Shown piece by piece: positions 1 to 9,345 of a stretch of DNA of 64,000 bases (position 1 is the stretch's first letter; the number at the start of each line of letters is the position of its first letter). The translations under genes were made by a program, and so were the position numbers. Source of the DNA: Trichopria drosophilae. Its lineage: Eukaryota; Arthropoda; Insecta; Hymenoptera; Diapriidae. The DNA lies in NCBI GenBank assembly GCA_030407085.1, contig CM059587.1, forward strand, positions 45,110,501 to 45,174,500, in the 5' to 3' direction. The notes below the pieces were generated by a model. That model was not told the DNA's origin, searched no databases, and saw only the letters and a list, made by a program, of their open reading frames with translations.

Positions 1-908
1 ATTAAATCTCATGTACTCCGGGGATGGGGATTTCCTAATAAATTTTCATTGAACTGCTACTCCCAAAATCGGATGGAAACCAATTGGTCCTGGAAGGAAA
101 AATTTCCCCATTAAATTCCATTAAATCCTATTGGAATCTCACTTTCAAAATCTGATAGGTTCTCATTAAAGGTGTAACTAGGAATCCTCTGTCTTATTCA
201 TTCTTGACATTCTATACATTCCAGTTGAATTTCATTTATATTTAATAATCATTCCTGTCCTATGTCTTATTAAACACGCATTCCTATTTGAATCTTATAA
301 AATCTCATTAGCTTTCAATGGGATGAATTTGATTCTCATTGACCCGATTCAATCCCATTAAATTGGAAAGGGTTTGGGTCGGTTTTTATTAGTCTTAATA
401 TATAAAACTCAGTTGAGCCAGTTATAGGGAAATGCTTGCAAGATTTCGCCACAAATCTTGTTTGTTTATAACTCGTAACAAAATCAGTATGTTATTAATA
501 TGCACATGCCACCGGAATAAGGGCAGAAATAAATAAGTAGCCAAAATTGACCATCTGTAATATCGCCCATTAGCTGGCTATTCATATAAAACATGAAAAA
601 CTGGAGTAAAAAATTGCTCCAAAGTGGGAGGTTGGGAATGGGGATAATGGATATTACTACCCACTTCTCACAAGCATATGGATAGGGGATCGACAAAATT
701 AATTGGCAGACATTTAAATTGGCTTGAAATCCATATTATATAGGATTGAAAAAATCGGAATGTTTTCGTCTATTATGGCGATTACGGAGATGAGGATGAA
801 TACTATGATCACGATAATATCGATGATAGCACATTTTTATTGAGTACCTTTCTGTACTTGGTACTATTTTTCTTCAGTTCAATGAGCTTCAGATTATTTA
901 CATTATAT
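1..908. other. AT-rich flank, no gene recognised
   Basis: No coding or RNA gene is supported. Roughly the first 420 bases are made of loosely similar short phrases built around CATTAAAT, CCTATTGGAAT and TCTCATT, which may be a decayed simple or minisatellite-like repeat. The single minus-strand open frame here (484-696, about 70 codons) has no recognisable motif. Confidence 0.4.
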
Positions 909-912
909 CCAC

Positions 913-2157
913 TGTAATATTACGTATTTTTTTTTTTTTTTTTTGCTTTATTTCATCATTTTTACACTAATACAAAGGTGGGTTCTAATACGATTATTCA
1001 CACAATATTGCATAATAGTTAATTTTATTCCATAGACGTTTTTCGTCTAACCGAAAAATCTCCAGAAAAGTTCACTTCGTATCAAGGAAAAAGACAAATT
1101 GAAAATTGAACGCATTGAAATGTATCATCACAAATCTTTATAACAATCCAAAACAAAAAAAAAAGGAAAAAATATAGCGCTCCATTGATTCACAAATGTA
1201 TGTCGAGACAACCCGTTCGTGTTCGCGAGACAAATCAAATAAGCGGACCCACGCTTCTGTACGTTCATTTTCTAACTACTAATTTTACCAACGACGTGAT
1301 ATACTTAAACATCCCGAAAGAAAGAGAGAAAATTCATTTTATACTTTACGTTCGACGTAGCGGAAATACTTTAACGTCAATGGTGTTGAATGGACGCGTG
1401 GTTGATGAATTCTGACTTCTTGGCGATTAGAATTTGTATCGTAACCGATCTGTCAATAAATTGCCGGCCTGCGCCGAACTCAACATCCTAATTGCCGGCC
1501 TGCGCCGAACTCAACATCCTAGACATCTCCTGCGTAGTGCACCAATTGCCACACGTACCAATGATCGTTTTCTTTTGGATACGATCTCTAAGTTTCTCCA
1601 AATACAACTCGTCGACGCCAGAACTGAAAATGTCGCACGAACCCAGAATTCTGCTTTCGAAAGATAACGATATTCACTTTTATCTTTAGAGTGTTCACTC
1701 ACCGGGACCCCGACCGGTTTGGTCGAAGTCGAAAAATAAACAGCGCCTTGTACATAAAATCAGGAATCTGCAAACGCCATTTTGATGAAGCACCGTCGGA
1801 GATTTTTGGCTGAACTTCTACGGGCAGGCTTTGCGTCGTCCTTCGTCAAATTTGCCGTCTCGTCGTAGATTCATACTACGTTCCGATTGAATAAAAAGAA
1901 AGAATAACTCGATCAATCTCGATTCGCGGCTACCTGATGAGTGTGTTCCCGTTTTTCGGGGGCGAAGCTCTTCCCTCAAGCGTTCCATTCCCCACCTTTC
2001 CTCTCTCCACTACAAACTATGCTTTCCGAAACGCGACTCGCGTTCTTTCTCTCTTTCTCTCGTTTTTCTCTCTTTCTCGCCTTAAATTAAACTATATTTA
2101 CAGTCTACCAACGCACATACACATACATATACATACATCATTGGTCGTTACATTACA
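913..2157 (-). repeat. Left LTR (3' LTR) of element 1
   Basis: This 1245-bp repeat is flanked on the left by the CCAC duplication. Read on the minus strand it begins TGTAATGTAACG, is rich in GAGA-type purine stretches near the start, and carries an AATAAA hexamer (plus-strand TTTATT near 948) just before an 18-A run and the terminal ATATTACA. The hexamer is a plausible polyadenylation signal. Confidence 0.95.
1460..1521. repeat. 31-bp tandem duplication inside the left LTR
   Basis: Two perfect head-to-tail copies of a 31-bp unit beginning ATTGCCGGCCTGCG (1460-1490 and 1491-1521). The same doublet is in the other LTR, so the duplication predates this insertion and was carried by the parental element. 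Confidence 0.95.
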
Positions 2158-2170
2158 CACTCCCCCCTTT
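2158..2170 (-). other. Polypurine tract of element 1
   Basis: On the minus strand this reads AAAGGGGGGAGTG and directly abuts the TGTAAT start of the 3' LTR, the expected position of the plus-strand DNA primer. The roughly 200 bases between it and the pol stop at 2369 show no open frame of note. Confidence 0.85.
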
Positions 2171-2368
2171 CGAGTATACGCGATTCGCGCGATTGCTCGA
2201 AACTTTCAAACAAACAAAACGCATTCCCATCATCGTCAAATCGAATTCCAAAACTTACCGCTAGATCAAATAAAGACTAGATAAAAAAAAAATCCACAGA
2301 TGAGACGCTCGCCAATCAAATAGCTACATGTACGATATACGTTTTCAAGATATTCCCAAGCCACCCCC

Positions 2369-5300
2369 TCACCGATCAACATCTGCAGGGCGGCTTACAT
2401 ATTTACGCAAATTAAACTGATTATATATTCCCTTAACTCTATCTTTGTTAATTTCTTTCAATTCAAAACTATTATTATCGAACGAATGGGAAATACGATA
2501 CGGACCCTCAAAAAGACGAAAGAACTTTTTTGTTACCCGTTCAGTAGCTTTAGATAGGTGAGGTACCCGAATTAAAACGAAATCACCCACCTTTAATTGT
2601 ATTCGCGTAATATTCTTTTGGTACTTTTTTCGCTGCTCAAATTTCAGTCGCATCCTATCCCTCGCCAACACGTGCATCTTTTCATAATCAATACCCTCAC
2701 TGTCCGGATACTGTAATAGCGAACGAATTTTATCATTAGGCTTAATACTAAAATGCATTTCGAGGGGAGTAAAACCTGTACTGCTGTGCGTCGTTACATT
2801 CAGCAGATCTTCAATAGTACGTACATATTTCGCCCAGCTAGTATGCAAATCCGCAACGTACAAACGAAAATGTTTTCCCAACTCTCGCATAATACGTTCA
2901 CTAGGGTTGCTCTGTGGGTGGCGCACCGATGAATAGCACACCTTTATACCGCACTCACTTAAAGCACCTTTCCATTTTTTAGATCTAAACTGGGACCCAT
3001 TGTCTGATAAGATATTAGCTGGTTTTCCCATATTAGGAATATAATCCTTTACTAATCGATTCACAGACGCAGCGGCTGTCGCTTTCTTTAGCATATACAA
3101 TTTAACGAATTTAGTATAGACATCTAACATAACAAGGATAAATTGCACTCCACCCACAGATGATGGTAACGGACCATAGTAATCAACCGCAACTAATTCG
3201 TTTTTTCCTTTAGGCTCAATCATCTGATATTTACCCTGCATGCCACAATTCAGATTTTTAATTCGCTGACAAAGGTCGCATGATAAAATAAAACGCTTTA
3301 CAAAACGATACATTCCCTTCCAAAAATATGAACCCTTCAGATATGCATATGTTTTGAAGATACCCGCATGACCTAGCGTTTCATGAACGGCATTTACTAA
3401 AGCGATTGCTAATTCATCGGGAACCACAATTTGCCAATTTCCTTCCCTCGAATTTCGGCGAAAAAGAACGTCCTCAAACAGAATGTAATGTTCGACCTCT
3501 CGTATTCGACATTGTTCTCGAATCTGTTTCAATACAACATCTTTTTCCTGGAAATCCTTAATTCTCATCATTTGAGATTTTAAATTATTATCCCCTTTAA
3601 ACGAATCAATCCACAGCAAGTTTTTTCGATATAGCTCCTTATCATTTATCAATTTCAAAGGAGCTCGCAACATAGATATCATATATCTCTTTGAAACCTC
3701 CTCGTGGAATTTCCCATCAGGATGTCGACTAAAGAAGTCGGCCACCCGATTCTCCTTACCAGAACAATGATCAATCGAGAATGAAAATCGTTGTAAAATT
3801 AAATTCCATCGAATTAGCCTTGGACTGAGAAACGGAGTGTCGGCTAAAAACGTCAAAGATTTATGATCGGTGAGGATCTGAAACTTCCTTCCAATCAAAT
3901 AAGTCCTCAACTTAGTAACGGAATAAACGATGGCCAACAATTCCTTCTCAGTTGCCGTGTAATTGACCTCATGATTGCTAAGACAACGACTAACTATCGA
4001 AATTACCAAATGATAACCATCCCGATCAACTTGATACAATACACCACTCACGCCCGTATCAGATCCATCAGTTTGCAATACGAATTCAAGATCTAAATTC
4101 ACGTGATTCAACATTATTGCGTTTGCGAAATTATATTTCAGCTCCGCAAATGCCCTGGAGTGTTGTGGTCCCCAAATCCATTTGCTTTTAGAACCCAATA
4201 TATCCCGAAACGGTTCTATGAAATGCGCATGTTTGAATACAAACTGCCGATAATACGTGCAGATCCCCAAAAAACGTTGCAACTGTTGAAGATTTTTCGG
4301 CTCTTCGAAATCGCGTATCATATTCAATTTATCAGGATTAGGCTTCACACCGTTTATCGATAGCTCATAACCCACAAAATTAACTTTACTAGCAAAGAAA
4401 GTCGTTTTGTCTAGCCTCAGAGTAAAATTTTCTCTTTGCAGAATCTCAAATATGGAATTTAAGTTAGCAAGATGCGAAACAAAATCCCGCGAGCCGACCA
4501 CCAAATCATCAATATATTTCGATAGAAACTTGTCGACTCCGGGTCCCAATGCATCCGACATTGCACGGATAAAACCCGCACCAGCCGTTTTAAGCCCAAA
4601 CGGCATTCGTCGAAACTGGTACAGATCGGTGCCGACTCGAAATGCTGTCAAATGACGCGACTCGGGATGCAACTCGATTTGCCAATAACCGTCGGCTAAA
4701 TCAGTGGAGGTAAGATATTTGACGTCGTGAAAGCGTTGGATTATGTCACAAATCAAAGGTGGAGTTTCCTGATGGTCCTCAATTTGTTCATTCAGAAAAC
4801 GGGCGTCTAAACACACACGCAACGTTCCGTCTTTTTTACGGACCAATCTTAGCGGGTTACAATATCCGCTCTCCGATCGCTCGATCACCCCCGTCTCAAC
4901 CATCTTTGATATTACCTCTTGCAATTCCTCTCTCAACGTGATCGGCACCGGGTACGACCGACGAACTACGGCATCCTTGTTTTTTAAGCGAATTTTATGC
5001 TTATATTTACCGGCAGGCTGATGCTTAACCGAAAATAACTTTTTAAATTTCAATAAAAACTGAATAAATGTCTTCCGCTCTTCATGTGACAATTCTTCAA
5101 GATCATTTGCAATATTATGAACATCACATGAATAACGTTCATCCTCTCCTTCAGCATACAAATGATTCATCCTACATATCATAGGTTCATTACTAATATC
5201 AACTTCATCAAAAATACCGAAACAATCACTGGACAAGGATCCCGCTTCGTCACACCCAGAATCACCGTTTTCCACGTGAGAGACACAATCTTTTTTAACA

Positions 5301-6487
5301 ATACCTTGATTATCCTCACCTTCATCAAATAATTCAATTAATATCCCATCATCATCATCACTATTATCGATCGACTCACGATTGGCCATGCGTCTCCGAT
5401 TTTTACCCAAATCCAATTCGATATCGCGAAGTTGATCTTTACAAATACGCAACTCCTTTTTTTTTAATTTATTAATTTTTTCGCCATTTTTGGACTTCGC
5501 ATGTAAAACCTGTTCAAAATCATCAACTGTGCAACAAACTTCAATGTCGTTAACGTTATTATCAGAATCAATTTCTATTAATCGTTCTTCATTTTCATTA
5601 AACATTTGAGAAGCATCATAATAATCATCTTCATTCGCATCAACATGAACATCAACAACAATTTCTACGCAATTATTTCTAATATTATTAACATCAATTA
5701 CATCTTCAACACCTTCATCAGCATATATCATTTCAGCCGACTCATTTTCACCATCATCAACCATTTTTTTATCATCATTACATATTTTGTCATCAATTTC
5801 TAAAATATTATCATCAATTTCTACAATATTATCACTAGGCAATAAATCCGTTTTCTCAGACATAGAAACTTTATTTTCATTAATAAAATCAATCGCAGAA
5901 TTATTAACACACCTAATGATTTGAACAAATATTACATCTTCCTCTTGCGAAAAAACTACCCTTTCTGGCGCCTTTGTCGAAAACGCAATGAATTTTTTAT
6001 CAATTAACTCATTACCAATTAAAATTTGACACGCACGGTAATCAATCACTACACCATTTTTCCTCAACCAATCGTTACCTAATATCATGGGAGATGTAAG
6101 ATGCGGAATGATTAAACAAGTGGTTGGAATACTACACGTTCCTAAAACTAACTCCAACCAAATCTGTTTTCGAACCGTCGTGGGTTTCTTTCCGATGGCT
6201 GTCAATACCACAAGACCCGAAACTGGCAAAATTCGTAATTTATTATACTTATCAAAATACTCAAACATTTCTTGGGAGATACAAGTAATTTGACTCCCAG
6301 TGTCCACAAGAGCCAAAATCGGAGTATTGAAAATATTCACCGTAAGTCTAGGACAATTTTCAATCCCATCATTTTTTTTCACATTTTCGGCATTGACACC
6401 ATCCAAATCCGTGTTAAGATCCTCAAAAAAATCAAAATTTTCGCACCATGCCGGATCTTTTCTCAAAGTGCGACATATCAGTTTAAC
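2369..6487 (-). CDS. Pol polyprotein (protease, RT, RNase H, integrase), element 1
   Basis: An open frame of about 1370 codons. Counting residues from 6466, an aspartic protease DTG is near 55-57 in the setting LVDTGSQITCIS. A long Asp/Glu/Asn-rich linker follows at about 200-450. Reverse transcriptase spans roughly 500-690 with the active-site box YIDD near 650. RNase H runs about 795-910 (QTDGSDTG, then GKENRVADFFSRH). Integrase has an H-x4-H and CDLC zinc site near 1029-1065 and a D-D-E core near 1094, 1155 and 1187 (AVDYYGP, LSDNGSQF, NPSERI). No chromodomain was seen. The frame has no ATG at its start: it is open through the end of gag in the -1 frame, so expression is probably as a Gag-Pol fusion. 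I set the start at the GTTAAAC heptamer. All catalytic residues I could check are present. Confidence 0.93.
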   Translation of the reverse strand, partial: VKLICRTLRKDPAWCENFDFFEDLNTDLDGVNAENVKKNDGIENCPRLTVNIFNTPILALVDTGSQITCISQEMFEYFDKYNKLRILPVSGLVVLTAIGKKPTTVRKQIWLELVLGTCSIPTTCLIIPHLTSPMILGNDWLRKNGVVIDYRACQILIGNELIDKKFIAFSTKAPERVVFSQEEDVIFVQIIRCVNNSAIDFINENKVSMSEKTDLLPSDNIVEIDDNILEIDDKICNDDKKMVDDGENESAEMIYADEGVEDVIDVNNIRNNCVEIVVDVHVDANEDDYYDASQMFNENEERLIEIDSDNNVNDIEVCCTVDDFEQVLHAKSKNGEKINKLKKKELRICKDQLRDIELDLGKNRRRMANRESIDNSDDDDGILIELFDEGEDNQGIVKKDCVSHVENGDSGCDEAGSLSSDCFGIFDEVDISNEPMICRMNHLYAEGEDERYSCDVHNIANDLEELSHEERKTFIQFLLKFKKLFSVKHQPAGKYKHKIRLKNKDAVVRRSYPVPITLREELQEVISKMVETGVIERSESGYCNPLRLVRKKDGTLRVCLDARFLNEQIEDHQETPPLICDIIQRFHDVKYLTSTDLADGYWQIELHPESRHLTAFRVGTDLYQFRRMPFGLKTAGAGFIRAMSDALGPGVDKFLSKYIDDLVVGSRDFVSHLANLNSIFEILQRENFTLRLDKTTFFASKVNFVGYELSINGVKPNPDKLNMIRDFEEPKNLQQLQRFLGICTYYRQFVFKHAHFIEPFRDILGSKSKWIWGPQHSRAFAELKYNFANAIMLNHVNLDLEFVLQTDGSDTGVSGVLYQVDRDGYHLVISIVSRCLSNHEVNYTATEKELLAIVYSVTKLRTYLIGRKFQILTDHKSLTFLADTPFLSPRLIRWNLILQRFSFSIDHCSGKENRVADFFSRHPDGKFHEEVSKRYMISMLRAPLKLINDKELYRKNLLWIDSFKGDNNLKSQMMRIKDFQEKDVVLKQIREQCRIREVEHYILFEDVLFRRNSREGNWQIVVPDELAIALVNAVHETLGHAGIFKTYAYLKGSYFWKGMYRFVKRFILSCDLCQRIKNLNCGMQGKYQMIEPKGKNELVAVDYYGPLPSSVGGVQFILVMLDVYTKFVKLYMLKKATAAASVNRLVKDYIPNMGKPANILSDNGSQFRSKKWKGALSECGIKVCYSSVRHPQSNPSERIMRELGKHFRLYVADLHTSWAKYVRTIEDLLNVTTHSSTGFTPLEMHFSIKPNDKIRSLLQYPDSEGIDYEKMHVLARDRMRLKFEQRKKYQKNITRIQLKVGDFVLIRVPHLSKATERVTKKFFRLFEGPYRISHSFDNNSFELKEINKDRVKGIYNQFNLRKYVSRPADVDR
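6416..6487 (-). promoter_or_regulatory. Predicted -1 frameshift signal: GTTAAAC plus pseudoknot
   Basis: On the minus strand the last sense codons of gag are TTA AAC, preceded by G, giving the heptamer G-TTA-AAC (6487-6481) directly before the TGA stop (6480-6478). It fits the X-XXY-YYZ-type rule loosely; GUUAAAC is a known viral slippery site. Seven bases downstream, TCGCAC (6473-6468) can pair with GTGCGA (6446-6441). The loop segment AAGATCC (6459-6453) can pair with GGATCTT (6422-6416), giving an H-type pseudoknot with loops of 8, 6 and 18 bases. The pol frame lies in -1 relative to gag and has no ATG. The pairing is read directly from sequence; that it works in cells is inference. Confidence 0.75.
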
Positions 6488-7938
6488 GATCCGGGAGATG
6501 CACGCGTCTGCGATGGAACAGCATACTCTGAACCAGCGACAAAGTTAACTCTACTCGTATTGATAGCGGGCGGGGGGTTACGCACATCCGGCAAAGTCAA
6601 AATATTATTCATTCCCGAATTTTGAGGAACTTCGTTATTTAAATCACGGTGATAATTTAACATCGGTCTCGTACCATCATTCGGATTTACGGTATATGAA
6701 TTAGATCGAGGTGACATATAAGGGGCCGATCGAATCGCAGAAATTGAGTTCCGCGCATAATTTCCAGAATTTTCTTGTTTATACATTTTACGCATTTGAG
6801 GATTTTGCGAACGACCATTATCACGATCACGCAACTGATCCCTTTGATTAAAAGATCCACCTTGCCGCGCATGACTAGACTCTTTCTCTCTTTGCAACAT
6901 ATCAAATTTATTTAACGTTTGCGCAATAATTTCTTCATTATCGTAATCTAATAGAAGCATTTTTTCGCGAAAATAAAAAGGTAGTTGTTGAATGATGTGA
7001 AAATGCAACGTAATTTTTTTTAACGGCGGCTCAAAACATCTAGCTTTTTTTATTTGGTCATAAAAATAGTCCTGAAGAGTCATGCCCTGATTACCGACAT
7101 ATTTTCGTGCAAACCAAATCGTCTGATTGTTGGTCTTGACCATATCCGAATCAAAATGCTCCAAAAATTTTTGTTGAAATTGAACAAAAGAATTAAAAAC
7201 TCGCGATTCGTACCATCGATAAGCACGACCGCCCAATTGAGAACCGACTAACATTAACTTCATTTCATCATCAATCTTTTTTATCGTACAATACCTCCCA
7301 AAACGCTCAAGAAATTCACTAGGATTTTCATGAGAATTTGCGTTATATTTTGGTAAAGGAATTTCAATATTAACTGCTTTCATATTTTGCATAAAGCGAT
7401 CCATTATGTCAACACTAGTAGGACCATTTTCAATTACGCGAATTTGTGACATTAAAGCGTCTCTATTTAATTGACTAGCATCGTTCTGTACCCTAATATT
7501 TTCATGGCGAGCCTCCCTATCAATATTTACATTATTTATTTCTTTATTTAATTGTTCAATTCGACGCTTCAAATGATCATTTTCATTTTGTATTAATTGA
7601 ACATTATTTTGTTGATGATGATTTTTAACAAATTCATGAAACATAGCATCTCGAACTTGACTTTCTTTTCTCAATGTGTGTATTTCTTCTAACAACACAC
7701 GATAAACAGATTCGTTATTTGACGCGCCATTAGCACCCTTGTTTACATTCTCGGATGATAATAGATCCTGGTGTTCGTTATTACTTTCTTCAAACGTTTC
7801 TATCAACGGTCTATTTTCATCGTCTTCCGTATCGTCATTAAATTCATTATTTATTTCAATATTATTTTCATTTTCAACAGTTGTTATTATTTTTCTAGGT
7901 CTACCGCGTTTAGGCGGAGTATGTTTCACCGGATTCAT
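6478..7938 (-). CDS. Gag protein, element 1
   Basis: About 486 residues from the ATG at 7938; an apparent start 7 codons further upstream is TTG. The N-terminus holds HTPPKRGRPRKI, which matches the AT-hook core (basic-GRP-basic) seen in DNA-binding proteins and is unusual for Gag. An acidic and coiled-coil-like stretch follows at about 30-180 (EENRPLIE, then heptad-like LKRRIEQLNKEINN). A retrotransposon Gag capsid region spans about 190-330 (EFLERFGRYC, GGRAYRWYE, FVQFQQKFLEHF). The C-terminal third is Asn/Ser/Arg/Pro-rich and basic. No CCHC zinc knuckle is present, so RNA binding probably relies on the basic tail. The frame ends on the heptamer GTTAAAC-TGA. The leader from the LTR to this ATG is about 160 bases. 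Confidence 0.9.
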   Translation of the reverse strand: MNPVKHTPPKRGRPRKIITTVENENNIEINNEFNDDTEDDENRPLIETFEESNNEHQDLLSSENVNKGANGASNNESVYRVLLEEIHTLRKESQVRDAMFHEFVKNHHQQNNVQLIQNENDHLKRRIEQLNKEINNVNIDREARHENIRVQNDASQLNRDALMSQIRVIENGPTSVDIMDRFMQNMKAVNIEIPLPKYNANSHENPSEFLERFGRYCTIKKIDDEMKLMLVGSQLGGRAYRWYESRVFNSFVQFQQKFLEHFDSDMVKTNNQTIWFARKYVGNQGMTLQDYFYDQIKKARCFEPPLKKITLHFHIIQQLPFYFREKMLLLDYDNEEIIAQTLNKFDMLQREKESSHARQGGSFNQRDQLRDRDNGRSQNPQMRKMYKQENSGNYARNSISAIRSAPYMSPRSNSYTVNPNDGTRPMLNYHRDLNNEVPQNSGMNNILTLPDVRNPPPAINTSRVNFVAGSEYAVPSQTRASPGSLN

Positions 7939-8074
7939 AACAACGGTTCTCAGAATCAAAACAAACGAAATGTAAACAATACGCGCTCTCTAAAAGTGTT
8001 CGAAATTATATGCTTGATAAATATAAAATACGTTACATACAATATTAAAAATATGCGTTCAATTTATCCTGTCT

Positions 8075-8094
8075 GTTCCCCACCAGGGATGCCA
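8075..8094 (-). other. tRNA primer-binding site, element 1
   Basis: On the minus strand, four bases after the 5' LTR end, the sequence TGGCATCCCTGGTGGGGAAC starts with the TGG that pairs with a tRNA 3' CCA. The exact tRNA was not assigned. Confidence 0.75.
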
Positions 8095-8098
8095 ATTA

Positions 8099-9341
8099 TG
8101 TAATATTGCGTATTTTTTTTTTTTTTTTGCTTTATTTCATCATTTTTACACTAATACAAAGGTGGGTTCTAATACGATTATTCACACAATATTGCATAAT
8201 AGTTAATTTTATTCCATAGACGTTTTTCGTCTAACCGAAAAATCTCCAGAAAAGTTCACTTCGTATCAAGGAAAAAGACAAATTGAAAATTGAACGCATT
8301 GAAATGTATCATCACAAATCTTTATAACAATCCAAAACAAAAAAAAAAGGAAAAAATATAGCGCTCCATTGATTCACAAATGTATGTCGAGACAACCCGT
8401 TCGTGTTCGCGAGACAAATCAAATAAGCGGACCCACGCTTCTGTACGTTCATTTTCTAACTACTAATTTTACCAACGACGTGATATACTTAAACATCCCG
8501 AAAGAAAGAGAGAAAATTCATTTTATACTTTACGTTCGACGTAGCGGAAATACTTTAACGTCAATGGTGTTGAATGGACGCGTGGTTGATGAATTCTGAC
8601 TTCTTGGCGATTAGAATTTGTATCGTAACCGATCTGTCAATAAATTGCCGGCCTGCGCCGAACTCAACATCCTAATTGCCGGCCTGCGCCGAACTCAACA
8701 TCCTAGACATCTCCTGCGTAGTGCACCAATTGCCACACGTACCAATGATCGTTTTCTTTTGGATACGATCTCTAAGTTTCTCCAAATACAACTCGTCGAC
8801 GCCAGAACTGAAAATGTCGCACGAACCCAGAATTCTGCTTTCGAAAGATAACGATATTCACTTTTATCTTTAGAGTGTTCACTCACCGGGACCCCGACCG
8901 GTTTGGTCGAAGTCGAAAAATAAACAGCGCCTTGTACATAAAATCAGGAATCTGCAAACGCCATTTTGATGAAGCACCGTCGGAGATTTTTGGCTGAACT
9001 TCTACGGGCAGGCTTTGCGTCGTCCTTCGTCAAATTTGCCGTCTCGTCGTAGATTCATACTACGTTCCGATTGAATAAAAAGAAAGAATAACTCGATCAA
9101 TCTCGATTCGCGGCTACCTGATGAGTGTGTTCCCGTTTTTCGGGGGCGAAGCTCTTCCCTCAAGCGTTCCATTCCCCACCTTTCCTCTCTCCACTACAAA
9201 CTATGCTTTCCGAAACGCGACTCGCGTTCTTTCTCTCTTTCTCTCGTTTTTCTCTCTTTCTCGCCTTAAATTAAACTATATTTACAGTCTACCAACGCAC
9301 ATACACATACATATACATACATCATTGGTCGTTACATTACA
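8099..9341 (-). repeat. Right LTR (5' LTR) of element 1
   Basis: This 1243-bp copy of the 913-2157 repeat is followed by CCAC (9342-9345). It should hold the promoter for minus-strand transcription. The only differences noticed from the left copy are G for A at 8108 and two fewer Ts in the adjacent T run. Confidence 0.95.
8644..8705. repeat. 31-bp tandem duplication inside the right LTR
   Basis: Same doublet as in the left LTR (units 8644-8674 and 8675-8705), perfect in both. Confidence 0.95.
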
Positions 9342-9345
9342 CCAC

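Larger units (their letters stand above)
913..9341 (-). mobile_element. Full-length Ty3/Gypsy LTR retrotransposon (element 1)
   Basis: The element has two near-identical LTRs (913-2157 and 8099-9341), each starting TGTAAT and ending ATTACA. Both sides carry the 4-bp target duplication CCAC (909-912 and 9342-9345). Transcription runs on the minus strand: 5' LTR at the right, primer-binding site at 8075-8094, gag 7938-6478, pol to 2369, polypurine tract 2170-2158, then the 3' LTR. The pol order protease-RT-RNase H-integrase is that of Ty3/Gypsy. No envelope frame is present, since only about 200 bases separate the pol stop from the PPT. The LTRs differ by one substitution (922 A versus 8108 G) and two Ts in a homopolymer, and both frames are open, so the insertion is very recent and possibly still competent. 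Confidence 0.96.

Noticed and set aside
1185..2284. Several plus-strand open frames of 60-115 codons
   Set aside because: They lie in the LTR (and recur at 8369-9378), run against element transcription and show no protein features; one crosses the LTR edge.
3863..4941. Plus-strand open frames opposite pol of element 1
   Set aside because: Shadows of the pol coding strand; no independent motifs.
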